Source: Glossina fuscipes
Taxonomy: Eukaryota; Arthropoda; Insecta; Diptera; Glossinidae
Assembly (NCBI RefSeq): GCF_014805625.2
Contig: NW_023998426.1
Span: 2,833,263-2,897,262 of the forward strand
DNA length: 64,000 bases
Direction: 5' to 3'
The first letter of the stretch is position 1; each line of letters starts with the position of its first letter. Of this stretch, positions 12,386-25,934 are shown piece after piece. Position numbers and translations under genes: made by a program. The notes under the pieces are model-generated. The model made no database searches. It had not been told where the DNA came from and was given only the letters and a program-made list of their open reading frames with translations.

Positions 12386-14740
12386 AAAAAAAGGCAACGC
12401 AACAGCTTCCGCAGTGGTCTTTTTATAATCTTCCTTTCCTTTGCGGTACAGTTAATATACAGGATTAACTTCACACGTTTCAAGAGCACACTTGTCGTAG
12501 CCTTTGTAATTATTATCATATATTATTTCTGTTTTCCATTCTGTTTCTATTATTTTCTCGGTTTAAATGATTCCATGCAACAAATTATTGCATTAATATT
12601 TTTAACAAATCTTGCTGAGCTATGCTGTACGAACAAGTTGTCGGGCGTGTTATGAAGCCCACCGTTCTTCCACGAAATTAACCCATTTAAAGTAAAGTTC
12701 TCTTTTAATTTGAAACTTAAATAAACAATTTAAAAAGCCATAACCTGCATTCAATATTTTACGTCTCTTCGCTTAAGACCTTCTCCATCTGTTTTCTCTA
12801 TAAAATAAAAAATCTATACCTTTTTGCCTTCTCAAGCAAGGCTTACTTCTGATGAGAATTCTGAAAATGGAAGGTGGCATAAAATTGAAGTCGATATCGT
12901 TTAGGTTGAGTAAAATTAATTTTTTTGTCATAAAATACCGAAAATTAAATCTTTTTCACCCGATATTAAATTACCTGTTTTACCGGCTTACAGCGTCAAC
13001 AACAACGACAACAAACAATTGCCAAGCGTTAATTTAAAGGATCAACATGGAAATTAGAGCAAAGTTAAACAAACATGAGAATTGCAGACCTAAACCTAAA
13101 CACACACACACATATATATATATATAGTCAATGCGAAAGCTAGAAGAGTGATAATATCAAACCCATAATAATAATAACCTTGGACTTGGTCAACTATTGT
13201 CAAATATTGCAAAATGCTGCCAAAAAGCAAACAATTATTTAAGAACAACAACAGCAACAGCAATAAAATCCTAACGATTCGGTAATTTTAAGCGATTTCA
13301 ATGAAAATTTATGACAATTTTCAGTTTATTTACTTAAGTCCATTATTCTTAAAAACAAACAAAAAATGAAAATGAAATTCCATATAACTCCACAGCGATT
13401 GGCAAGAGACGATTGTATGACGATTCCTTCAACTGTTGTTGTTCACATCCATGTGAATAACTATTGTTCAAGATGGTGTAATAAAATCTAACCGTTAAGT
13501 AAACAAACGAAATGCAAGCGAAAAGAACATTTGAAAGTATGCTAATAACGTCGCTTATGGGAAACGGATTAACAGCGTGTACAAGGTCTAAAATCCCTTT
13601 CCCTTTTACTAATTTGTCTATAGAATACGGTACATACATAAATACTGCGTACATAAATACTTTATTTGTTGACATTTTAACTAGATTTCTAGCTAAATAA
13701 CCTTTAAAATAATTATGAGTAAACATTTAAATGTATATTTAAGTACTATATGTGTGGTTATATGTGTACCAACACTAACATGCCTTTGCTTGCAATGTTA
13801 TACTTAAAGTTAAGTGCTAGTGTACGTACGTCTTTAGAGAACTTTGATAATTTCGAAACGCTTTACCTGTATTTGTGTCTGCTTGTCGTCGGTGCGGTTC
13901 AACACGATTGATGAGAGCTCGCAGCTATAGGTATGTGCTCGGTTGAAGAAAGCAAGTTACAATATGTCCCTATCTCTCTACACATTTCTCTTCTGACCCA
14001 CACCTTATTGCACGGACAGAAGATATGCCCTGAGTGAGAGATTCATAGAAGAAAAAATATACATTGACAGAAACATTGAATTAAATAGCGTAAGTGAATA
14101 AATTTTCCCCCATTCCTAATGTTTTGCTAACGGTTTCCTCCTCCTTCTTCTGCCTATGATACTTGCTGACTTGCCTATCCCTAAAAGAAATATCTCCTAA
14201 GCAAAAAAAAAAAAAAAAAATTTTAATAATAATTGGAAAAGTGGGCCTTTCCAATCCAACCCAATGAAAATTTCACAGTATCTTTGTAAATATTCGGCAA
14301 ATGATAACAGATAAGGATCAAAATGTGTGGATTCGTTCATTAATTTAAAATTTTATTTGAAAAGAGAGTTTTAACTTGTACATAGAGCTTACCATAAATA
14401 ATTGTAGGCGTTTATTAAACAGTGATCCAGAGAGCTCCATAAGCTAGAAATGAGTTTCGTAGAATCGCTACTTGATTGGGATTAGAATCCACGAGTTTCC
14501 TTGCCACCTAATCGCAATGAGCCTGACAATCACAAAATCAGAGAGTAGACTTGTATTTTCGATAGAAAGGATCCAATCAAAGAAAAATTTTTAGGCAAGA
14601 ATGCGTTAAGGAACTGTTTCTTACATCTAATAATAGTTTTACGACTAATCTCATCGCATCAGACTCTACAAATGTAACCCATTCTCCTCAATACGTACGA
14701 ACAGCGCAGTTTTTTTCAATTACAATAAAAAACAAAAAAT
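12386..14740. other. Non-repetitive eve upstream flank
   Basis: About -5.3 to -2.9 kb from the eve start site. No gene or clear transposon. Contains CAA/CAG-rich bits (12990-13015, 13245-13265), a TA run at 13112-13127, and GGATTA Bicoid-type cores at 12462, 13566 and 14479. Plausible enhancer territory, inferred from position. Confidence 0.4.
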
Positions 14741-14742
14741 TC

Positions 14743-14915
14743 GCCAAAATGGCCGAGTGGGCAAAGGATCTCGACAAGCAACTCGAACAGTCGTAAGTAC
14801 AAATCTCAAGTGCAATAGAGTGCCTATAAAACCGATAGCCTTAGATGCTAAGGCGTTTAAACTTTACTCTTTGAGTTTATATCTCTGGAATAAAAAACAA
14901 ACAAAACAGTCTTAA
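14743..14915 (+). repeat. tRNA-derived SINE, copy A
   Basis: A-box-like TGGCCGAGTGGGCAAAGG at about 14750 and B-box-like GTACAAATCTC near 14797 resemble a decayed Ser/Leu-type tRNA promoter. The following 'tgcctataaaaccgata...aaggcgttta' aligns with copy B ('tgcctaaccggtaaaggcgt'). Confidence 0.55.
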
Positions 14916-14919
14916 GGCT

Positions 14920-15500
14920 TATCTTATCATTTCAGCTTCCATTAATAATAGTGCTTTGAAGCTTAAGCCCTTCTTTCATTCTGCTGCTTACTTTAAGTAT
15001 GAAAAAGTGTAGAACCAAGGACATCAGCACACCAAGCGGACGAACAAAATAAAGTCTATTATCCCAACACTAATAATAATAGTACTCACGAACGTAATAC
15101 TGACCCTGAAAAGCGAAATAATCTAATTGGTTGGACTAAACACTTCTCTCTTTGTAGAACACTGCCGTTTAGAACAGATCAAGAATAGGATATTAGAAAT
15201 GCATTTATGACGAAAAATAACTGGCGTGAAGTTAACCCACTGTATATAGCCCACATTTTTATCTTTGCCAAAAGGTGGGCTATCTTCACACTTGGCTCGC
15301 TGAAAATGAGCGAAAAAGCTAAACAAAAATAGAAATACAACCACAAATGAAATAAGTTATACAGACAGATAGGTTATAAGAAATTAAATAAAAAAAATTT
15401 TTTTTTTTCTATTTATTATATAATGCATGTGTATTATTGGAGAAAAGTCACAAAATACAAAATGTGCATAAAAAAAATTAACAAATTTCGCCATGTGCAG
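14920..15500. other. AT-rich intergenic, nothing recognised
   Basis: No gene or repeat identified. Confidence 0.4.
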
Positions 15501-15502
15501 AC

Positions 15503-15726
15503 TTGTGACATCGTTAAAAGAAAGCTAAAACCTATCAGAAAGATCTAATATCACTACCCTGGTCCCTGTCCATCACCACGAAATTCGCTAAAAACTTTCG
15601 CGTAGCACGTTTATCCATGCACTTGCTTAACAAATTATATGCATGCTATTGAGTTGTCGCCGGGACCAGGGTAATGAATGGTATTAGGTTTTTCTGATAG
15701 CTTTTAGCATTTTTCACGACATATCA
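15503..15726. mobile_element. MITE-like element with about 60-bp terminal inverted repeats
   Basis: The left arm 15503-15568 ('gctaaaacctatcagaaaga' to 'ctaccctggtccc') pairs with the right arm 15662-15726 ('gggaccagggtaatga...gcttttagcatttttcacga') as an imperfect inverted repeat. The interior is about 90 bp and non-coding. It lies about 1.9-2.2 kb upstream of the eve start site. The DNA transposon superfamily cannot be set from this copy. Confidence 0.75.
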
Positions 15727-15729
15727 AAA

Positions 15730-16483
15730 ACAAATCATTGGATAATGTCTCTGAAAATGGTTATAACATGATTTTGACATTGCATTCTTTGTAACATAAT
15801 TTTGCATGAGATTTATTAGCAATAACTTAGCATTTTTTGTGTTCGTAGTTAGCGGCTTAGTATGCTTTTTATATGTGCACGTTTGCTGTTATGATTCAAT
15901 TTTAATACATGTTTGTTGTTTATTTCGCAATAAATCATAACTTAGCAAAGACATTTTTAGCAAAGAAACGATCCATAATATGTGGATTATCTTGGTGATT
16001 TATCTTCACTCCAGTGAAGAATACGTGGTTCTGATACAATTTGCTATCATCTTTTTTCATTGCCCTGGACCATCGTTGATGCAATTGCAAAAATTTATAT
16101 AGAATTAAATGTGCAATGTGTGTATATTCCGTTTAACGGATCAAGTTTTAAGATGGATGTACTTTATCCACGACCATGATTATCATAGTTAAACATTTAA
16201 AAAACACAAATCTACAATTTTGTTCTTCTTCCAAGCTTCGTGTCTAAGGCCAACATAATTTTCCTTTTCTCTCATTTCTGAAAATTTTAAATTCGAAAAC
16301 CTAAAAATGCGAAATTATATATAACACATATTTTAATTATCTGAACGTTTTCAATCTGTAATGTAAATTTTCTCTTCATTTCGTTTAAGACAGAAGATAA
16401 CCACTTGCTTTCTAATATACATAAGCTGAAATAACTAAAAAGAACTTGGCACAGCTATTATTTACAACTAAATATATACATAA

Positions 16484-16517
<34 letters not shown>

Positions 16518-16805
16518 CAATATACCATATGAGGTTTCCTTTTCAAACGAAAGATAAACACATTTATTATGTGTCTTACGGTAACGACTGCTAAACTCAT
16601 AAACCATGCTGAACACATAATATTAAACTGCCATAAAAGCCAAATAATGCGAGAAAAGCCAATGATGGGGTATATGGTTGGCTTAGATATATATTTTAAA
16701 CCTTAGCATAAAACACTACGACGACCAACATGCGAAAGCTAATGAAAATAAAAACAAAAATGAAACAAAAGACTGCATGCAGAGCTACACTCCATTCTTT
16801 TCCCC

Positions 16806-16836
<31 letters not shown>

Positions 16837-17600
16837 CATGTACGTGCGAACGGGGGATAGTAGTTATATCATGCTGATGAACACAGATAAAATCCAATTA
16901 TTAAACATTTTTTTTTTTTTTGTGTGCATAGTGTCTGCCATGTTTCTTGTTGTGCAGAAGAGAAATATACAATATACAATATGGCTCCTCGTGTGTGTAT
17001 GTGTACTTATATCCTTATTACGCTATGAATATAAAATTTTTTTTATCTATTTTATATATACTTGCAAGGAATTTAAATTAGAATTTTTTTTTATTTCTCT
17101 TGTCTGAGTTAAATATATATATATATGTATAAGTTTGTACATCTATTTTCTGAGGTTATAATAACTCAATTATTTAGTTGCTTGCACAATTTACTACTTA
17201 GTTTTGTTGTTGCTTTTAGCGATTGCCTTAACATCGTAATCGCCATATTATTATCTGTGTTTAGTATCAGTAATTGTGTGAGAGAATAAAACAACTCATT
17301 CTGCTGCCTAAGCCATTGTACCCATTGAATTGTATGAAAAAGAGATAGAGCGCATAAATATTTCTCAAAATTTCCATCTTATTACGTACCTGCTTGTAGT
17401 GAGACAGAGTACACATTAGTAAATTATTGTGTTATAAGCAAGTGATTGTCGAGTCTATTTCACTCTCTCATTATACGGTGTCGCTCTCATTGCTTTTGAC
17501 CATTTACACCAATCATATGCTAGTTAACGCTTAAATTGTTGTTGTTTCCAGCCATTGCTTTCAGTTTAACTATAATTTGTACACAATAAGCACGCCTTTA
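15730..17600. other. Proximal eve upstream region
   Basis: Non-coding, with a GGATTA core at 15984, TA microsatellites at 16471-16517 and 16806-16829, and CTCTC motifs near 17463-17488. In Drosophila the stripe 2 enhancer lies in the equivalent region, but I see no alignable block. Confidence 0.4.
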
Positions 17601-17607
17601 TCTTTTT

Positions 17608-17613
17608 CTCTCT
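17608..17613 (+). promoter_or_regulatory. GAGA-factor type site in eve core promoter
   Basis: CTCTCT (GAGAGA on the other strand) 20 bp upstream of the TATA box. Further CTCTCT/CTCTC motifs lie at about 17463-17488. Drosophila eve also has GAGA sites beside its TATA box. Binding here is inferred from the motif only. Confidence 0.45.
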
Positions 17614-17632
17614 AAATTGCGTCTACGACGGG

Positions 17633-17639
17633 TATATAA
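17633..17639 (+). promoter_or_regulatory. eve: TATA box of eve
   Basis: GGTATATAAG context, 264 bp before the eve ATG. The inferred transcription start is about 17,665 (ATTATCA, a weak initiator), giving a 5' UTR near 230 nt. A second TATATATA run at 17703-17710 is a less likely alternative. Confidence 0.65.
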
Positions 17640-17896
17640 GGTTTACAGGTTTGCAGAGATTATCACATTTAATAGTTGTACACCAAGCGAAGCATATGCT
17701 GGTATATATATTGAAAAAAAAGAAAAAAAAAAAGACAAAAACTACAACCGCATAGTGAATAAAGAGGAAATAAAAAAGCGATTTAAAATATTTATTCTAA
17801 TAATAATAAAAAAAATAAAATATATATACAAATTATTGAAAATTATTTGAAAAGTGTCTCATCAAATCGAAATAAGTAAAATTCGCAAAAGACATT

Positions 17897-19184
<1,288 letters not shown>

Positions 19185-20111
19185 ACAAGCGGAAGAAGAA
19201 ATCGTAAAAGTAACGCTAACATCATCAAAAAGACACAGCGAACGAAATTCGTTAAGAATATTTCGAGTTTTTCTTTGCGATTGTCTAACGTTAAGCGCTA
19301 TCCAACTTAAAATAACTAATTTATACTGTGTTAAGTGAATATGTGTGTTTCCACAAATAGCGCTTTAAATGGTTTGAAACCATAATATGATATAGAAATT
19401 GTACGGTTAAACCAACAATTTCGCGACTCTTTTTTTCTGCTCTAGTTAGCTCGACTAAAAGAAATGCTTATCTCGAAAGACAAAAAGAGAAAAAAAAAAA
19501 AACAAAAATACAAAAACTATGAAGGCAAGTCATCGTCTCGCTAACATAAGCTTTCTTAGAAAACCAGTTTTCAAGGAAGTTTCGTTGCGTGGTGCTAAGG
19601 AAGAGAAAAAAAAAAACAAAACTTAAAAAATGATGTACAAATTAGACAAATTCCTTAAGTTGTTAATGTTGAAAGAGAAAATTGTAAAAATTTCAATCAA
19701 GTTTGTAAAAACAATTAATTTAACCTTAAACTTTTCCCTTTTCTTCTTTTTTTTTTTGATAGTAAGAATTTGAGCCATGGAGCCTAAGCAAACTGATTTT
19801 GAAAAAATTTTCAACAAGAAACTAATATTTATTCACTGTGGACAAGTAAAATTCATTAAGTACTTAAAGCATTTTACCCAGTGACCAATTTTCAGCTTAA
19901 TATTTACGAGAACCAGTCTGTCTGTTAACAAAATGTCTGAAAAATTGTCATAAGATATCTTTAACGGTGGCATGTTTGCTTACTGCTTTTCAAGGACAAG
20001 AAACTAAGCTCGTTGATCTACTTTCACGACGCAATAATATAAACGAGTGGTACTATAAAAGTTAATTTAAGCCGATACATATTAGTGTTATTCTCTCTTT
20101 GATTTTTAAAT

Positions 20112-20119
20112 TGTAAATA
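20112..20119 (+). promoter_or_regulatory. Pumilio-type element in eve 3' UTR
   Basis: TGTAAATA matches the Pumilio recognition consensus TGTANATA, about 70 nt before the putative poly(A) signal. A single short motif in AT-rich DNA can occur by chance. Confidence 0.3.
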
Positions 20120-20187
20120 TTGCAAAAAAAAAACAAAAAAACAAAATTGTACATAATTGTAAAGTAGAAAGTTTTTGTTAATAGATT

Positions 20188-20193
20188 AATAAA
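20188..20193 (+). terminator. eve: Candidate eve poly(A) signal
   Basis: Canonical AATAAA roughly 1.0 kb past the eve stop codon, in the transcript sense and before the first repeat element downstream. Confidence 0.5.
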
Positions 20194-20214
20194 TGTAAAG
20201 ATAAAGAAATACTA

Positions 20215-20835
20215 TAAACTATATGAGTAATTACTTCCTGGAAAAAAGGTAAATTTTTCGCAAATTTTATAATCACTTTTTTTTTCCCCTCTCCATTAGA
20301 TAGGAGAAATCCCAATAATTTTATTGTCGTCCGGTAGATAATTACCTTAACCTGAAGTCAATAGTATTTCGAAAAACAATTTTAAACATTTTTCCGTCTC
20401 ATTATTATTATTATTATTGTTATTGAGTTAGTTATTCGAACTCAACTTTACTTACTTATGATGCCTTTCATGATTTTGCTAATAATAAACGACGGGAAAA
20501 ACTCAGGTGCAATAATTTTGCAAAATAAATGCTTCAATCGTAAACCAAGAGTTTAAATTTTTCTAGCGAAAAATTTTCCAAATGCAAATACTTAACAAAT
20601 AATCGTACGAGGTGAGACTTTTAAGAGTGAAAGGTGCTCTAGAAGAATAACTTAATAAAAATTTATTGCTCGAATAATAAGGAATTGGGAAAATAATTGA
20701 ATTTCTGCGTATCTTTAATGATTTTATTAACAATCAAGTTGAAAAAGAACTTTATAGACAGGTAAAGTCTGCCTTTATTATAACGTGAGCCGCTATAAAC
20801 ACAAATGTAATTATACGACTGCCTAACGTTTCAAC
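20215..20835. other. Intergenic, nothing recognised
   Basis: AT-rich, with an (ATT)n patch at 20401-20425. Confidence 0.4.
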
Positions 20836-20837
20836 TT

Positions 20838-21222
20838 AAAACAAGTAAAAACTCTATAGTGTTTAGGATAGGAGATACACAATTAAATACCCTACCCCAC
20901 TCTATAGTTATTCATATAACGATCATTGAAAATAATGCTTAATATGGGAAGTAGTCGAAAAAGTTTTTCATTCGCCCTTGGGCCAAAACACGTCGGCGTA
21001 CAAAATTTATTCAACACATTTTAAAAATTTCAGACTGATCGATTGAGCTAAAGAACACAAAAGAGGCGTACAAGCAGACAAGCTTAAATCGATTTAGAAG
21101 GGAATCGTCAATCGATCGGTATAATAAAAGATAAATCTATCTCAGGTTCTTCTGGTTGTTACCTACGATCGCACAAACTTAATATTGTATCCCCTTGTAC
21201 CACAAGGTGGTATGGGCTAAAA
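20838..21222 (-). repeat. FR1 repeat, near-complete
   Basis: On the plus strand it begins 'aaaacaagtaaaaactctatag', then 'attaaataccctaccccact', 'gcttaatatgggaagtagtc', 'agacaagcttaaatcgattt', 'tcggtataataaaag', and ends 'ttgtaccacaaggtggtatg'. This is FR1 read backwards. Confidence 0.8.
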
Positions 21223-21639
21223 AAAAATTCCCAATTACTCAAGATCGGTAATTAAATACCTTACAAATGCATATAATTTCGTCGTTTTCATTACAGATAG
21301 TACAAATAACATATCGTCGCCACATAAGGCTGGAGTTCGTTTTTATGAGAACATTTATATGGATAGGTCACTATTATGGAAAGCACAGTAATGATCTATA
21401 AATGTATAATTAGTAATTTATATTTTATTTCTTGAGCAATTTCCCCATAGTACCTGACATTAGTCTTGGGTTTTTTTTTTCATATTACATTCAAAAAGAA
21501 ACTTGACGCGTTAATTTTTTCCAAAACTTTAGGTATAAACAACCGATAAAACTAATGCTTGTACGGCGTAGGTTTCAATTGTTTACAAGTATGGATATGG
21601 ATTGTTGCTTTGGGTCAACTCATGCCTTTCTTCTTTAAG

Positions 21640-22130
21640 GTGATTTCCTATAGAATCCATATTTCATTCCCCGAAATAATTTCATGAAAATAATCTTCTC
21701 CCTTATAGTGAGTTGAAAAATATAAGCGGTTGACAATTGTACGATTTTTGCGCTGTTCAGTGTGCTTTCGTTTCTCATTCTTCCATATCTCTCCCATTGC
21801 ATGCAATCGATCTGCAACTCCCTGTTGACTAATTCCTAACTACACAGCAGGCTTTTTTTGAGGTTTTACTGGACTTTAGCTTAAGAAACTTTCAATTTCT
21901 TCCTTTGGTGCCTCTCGCAAAGCTGCAGATATTTTGTGAACGTTTTTCGTACGTTCAAGGCTAATATGTTCTATAAGAAAGCTCGTTAACACCTTTCTGA
22001 CTGTTCATAACTTACCGCATTTCCATCCCAAATCAATTTAATCACTACCGCTTGATTTGAGTGGCATTTTTTCCGCCTTGCAACAGAATAAAATAAAATG
22101 ACGCAAATGCTCCTTATTGACATCCACCTG
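21640..22130 (-). pseudogene. Mariner-type transposase relic
   Basis: Minus-strand conceptual reading starts near 22130 with VDVNKEHLRHILFY, a typical mariner N-terminus, then LGISQQGVADRLHAMGEIWK, then a block ending ISGNEIWIL near 21660. The equivalent segment in active mariners is TGDEKWI, so the first catalytic Asp reads as Asn. Several stops and frame shifts; dead copy. Confidence 0.75.
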
Positions 22131-22139
22131 CAATTTGTA

Positions 22140-25100
22140 AACTAATGATCTTTTTGGCTTAGTTCATCTTACCTCAACATCACAAAAAAAAAAAAAAATA
22201 ATGATCGAAACCTAATGAAATTTTGACACATTTTTATCAACAGTATTTGAATATGCGTTTCAAACCGGAGACTTATTGAGTGATGCGCTAAATGGCATTA
22301 TCTGGAGAAATATTGAAACACAGGCTATTTATTTTACTTTCTTGCAATATTTACAAAAAACTTTATAAAAAAATTGGTCCAATTCAATCGATAACCACAT
22401 ATTTAATATTTTGTGAAGGCATAGCTTTCACCTTTTGTTGACTCTTCGAAAGTGATGTACGTCCATTTGAAATCATCAAGAGTAATTTTTTTTTTTTTTA
22501 GTTAATAAGGAATCACGAAGCTCATTGGCCGATAGAAACCATACGTAGGGCCGTGTATAGAGAGAGACCCCGGGCATAAGACCAGACCGTTCGGTAATGA
22601 AGTTTCGTTTAAACGTTTGTCCTTACAAGCGTCTTAGTACGTATACTTCTTAAATGTAATCGTCTGTGGAGTGTCCGAGTGAGATAAAAATTGCAACCCC
22701 TCCATTACGTTCGAAATAACTTAATGACACGTGCGTTCATTTGCTTACAACTTTCGACCTTTTTAACACATATATATATATATAGTTTCTTATTACACAA
22801 CACGAGACAAGAGACCTGCAGGGACTTTCAATCGTAGACATATTGTATTATGTAATCTAATATTTAAAAATGACCGCATTACATATAACAATTTAAGGAT
22901 AAATTAGGAACAAAGTAAGTTGACCTTGACGTATGTATTTCAATGATGATAAATCTAACTGATCGATCAGATGTATTGCGATCAGCTCACAAAGATATGC
23001 TAAAAGAGCAACGGACTTCAACTTCGACGATCTACAAACCCGGCATTAATTTAAAGTTTAAAATTGGTATTTACCAAACCCATTCTCTCTTGTGGATCGT
23101 GATAAAAAAAAAAAAATTTCTTAAAATTATTGAAATATATTGTGCTTTTCTTCTGTATTTTTTTTCTGTGTGCATTGTGTGAGTCCCTTCAATGACACGC
23201 CATTGCAATTGTGTGCGATTGCCTTATTCATTATGTGGCTGGCTATACATTCGAAGACGAAAGTTACAGCATTATCGCACTTTTCTATCAGATAACACAT
23301 GAAATTTTTAACCCTAATGTGATTCTATTTAACAATTTCTCTCAGTTTAATTCTTTACGAAATCCGTTGCTTGCTAAGTAATGCAAGCAGCATAACAACC
23401 TTCTAAACTTATCCATGCTGATGATGCTTCATTTTGCAGCCAATACAAGCCAAAATTTAACGCCTATAAATTTTTGGTATATCTCTTCGCAATCACGATT
23501 GTAACCCTTTCTTTTCATGAACGCAATAAAATGATTACAAAGTTTATCTTGGCACATGTCCTGCTTGTTGCAATTACATAAAAATTAGCCTTTGTCTCGA
23601 CATCACATGCATGTAACATATACATGTTCGCTTGAAAAAACATACGAACAACAATCATAACAAAAAAAAAAAAAAAATCATTCAATTTTTTACGGATTAT
23701 CATTTCATTATGATGACATTAGAGATATTAACAAAAAAAAAAAAAAGTAACTGAAAAAAGGTTATATTCGGCTTAAGACGACAGTTTGACACTCATCTCC
23801 GTAAACTAAGCCATAACAAGTAAAATTATTTCGTTTATTGCTTACTTATCAATGGATTGGTAAAGGTCTCTTCTAGGCTGTATGAAAATAGCTTTAGACA
23901 GCATTTGCAACACAATTTAGATTCTAACGTCTTCCACTGATCTATTGAAAGTATTTTTACCTACGAATTCCATTCATTTATACCACAAACGCTTACAAGG
24001 CGAGATCACACAGACTAAGCTAAAAGGGGAACTTGGCATATATTTGGAAAACATTTTCTTTTTTCATTCACAATATAGGCGTTGAGGCCTTCCTCTCACA
24101 AAGGCTTCGATAAATCGTCTCAAACTCCTGTTGATATACTTTATGCAATCTATGATCAATGTCTCTGTCTGTTACAAACGACAAAATAAATCTAACATGC
24201 GCTTATTCTTCGGTGATAGATATGAAATCAAATCCTTTGTTCTTCTTCGTTGCGAGAATGTGAAAACACATCTGTGTCCTTCCCTCCTGGACGATACTGT
24301 AATGATTTTTGTTATTTTTAATCGAGCAAATGTTTATTTATATTACGCACTGTTTAGAAAACAGTTGCATTGGGTTCTATTTTTCTCTCAGCATTTTTCG
24401 TCATTATCTGTACGAGGTCAAGTGAGGCCAGCTAGAGCACATGTAGAGTTTCAAATATAATTTCATTGAATTGATATTTAGTTTCAACAAAAGCAAGACA
24501 AAAGGAAGGATAAAAGTCAAACGATTATTAATATAAACTATCTTGCATCCTAACAGCAGACTGACTCGTGCCAGTAAAAAGTTACCAATGATATAAAATA
24601 AACTACGGGTATTCAAGCTCACATTCAACTATATTAACCTTGAGCACAGAGAATAAAATTCTTCTCTTTGCCTAAAGATCAAGTAAATCTAGTTTTCTCA
24701 CTACTTTTATAAGACTTTAATGTACGGCTCAAACGGCACTGATGAGATATATTTTTAATGAAAGGGGAGAATCCATAGCACACTTCATTCAATATTTACT
24801 TAAATTGTCGGACAAGACAAATAAAAATATGATTATAGGCGTAACAAGCTCTTAGGGGATCTACAATCTTATTATTCCTAACACTTATCTCCTTCTACGG
24901 CAGTATGCGAGCACTTGAAAGCCGCCAAGAATGTTTTTCTTGAAACTCGGCTTTTCAAGAGAGCACGCCACATAACATCAACAGTTTTTATTGCTCCAGT
25001 AAATAAGAACATGTACCCACCCACACCTGACATTACCCGAAATGATCACTCTAAAAATTCCATCTACAAGTAACTGGACAAAAGTTACTGCTGCATAATA

Positions 25101-25200
25101 TCAATAAAGTTGTTTGCATATTCCAAATCCCCTACTATACTGTAAAACCCGATCAGCCAAAATGTGTTCTTATAAGCATTACCTACGAAAAAGGCGTATT
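22140..25200. other. Gene-free stretch 3' of eve
   Basis: About +4.5 to +7.5 kb from the eve start site. Poly-A/T runs at 22183-22199, 23104-23116, 23660-23677 and 23732-23745, and a TA run at 22769-22784. No gene or clear repeat. Drosophila stripe 4+6, 1 and 5 enhancers lie at comparable distances, so enhancer content is plausible but unproven. Confidence 0.4.
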
Positions 25201-25204
25201 CTCT

Positions 25205-25530
25205 TTGCCAAAATATTGCGACAGCCAGAAGCTACGCTTCAGTGATCTTATGAAGAGCGTATACTTTACAAGTATCCAGCTCGGCATGTATTTAAGCTTG
25301 TCCAACGATCCATTCGGTCATTTGCCTGTCCGTTCAATTGTCCATTTGTCCACATGCTCGCCTATTCATCTGTTCGCCTATCCATCTGCTTCTATTCTCA
25401 ACTGTCCATCTGTCCGTGCGCTCATCTCTTTATGTGTTTGTCTCTCCGGGAGTTCGTCTGTCCATCTATATAATGTGTATGTGCAGCATCTATTCAAAAA
25501 TGGAAAACCGATGTTCTATGATTGAACTCT
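25205..25530 (+). repeat. FR1 fragment with expanded 'TCCATCTGTYCG' tandem
   Basis: The usual FR1 'gtctgtccgtccgtc' block has grown into about 150 bp (25316-25465) of imperfect 12-bp units such as 'tccatttgtccacatg', 'tccatctgtccg' and 'ttcgtctgtccatc'. Confidence 0.65.
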
Positions 25531-25934
25531 GCATTTATCATAACTTCCTTCGTAGTATTTGAGAAGAGGACGCAATTAGATGGCAAATTAACGTTCGTCG
25601 ATCGACATTTATTTGACACTTGAATATTTCTGGGCGCGAAAGTTTTGAAAATTGAAATTTCAGCTCAATATACGGAACGTTAACGTGGGAAAATATTTGA
25701 CAACCAACAGAGAGTGCTAAGAAGTCTTTGATATACCTTTTTCTTCTGTCGTAGATATATTCTTTATTAGTACTCTTCTCCCTAAAATTGATTTTTGGAA
25801 AACAATTCCTACAGATTACTAGAAATTTCTATCGATGTACAGTATTATAATCATGTAGTATAATAAATATAAAGGTAGATAGATATCTTAGAATAGAGAG
25901 AACCGATTTCCGTCTTCTTTTAATATCCTACACC

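Larger units (their letters stand above)
19185..20210 (+). other. eve: Probable eve 3' UTR
   Basis: About 1 kb of AT-rich, non-coding sequence after the eve stop codon, with A- and T-runs but no recognisable repeat, ending at the first well-placed AATAAA. The end is inferred from the poly(A) signal, not from transcripts. Confidence 0.5.

Noticed and set aside
13349..13726. 125-codon minus-strand ORF with hydrophobic stretches
   Set aside because: Hydrophobicity follows from T-rich codons; a plus-strand ORF overlaps it. No homology or splice sites support it.
14750..14810. Possible functional tRNA gene
   Set aside because: A- and B-box-like motifs are present but no cloverleaf with an acceptor stem can be formed; it fits the SINE copies elsewhere.
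17617..17850. 77-codon plus-strand ORF just upstream of eve
   Set aside because: It overlaps the TATA box and inferred 5' UTR and ends in Lys/Ile-rich text from A/T runs.
25205..25530. Possible CRISPR-like or satellite array in the TCCATCTGTCCG units
   Set aside because: Units are 12 bp, imperfect and lack spacers; this is an expanded FR1 block in a eukaryotic genome.
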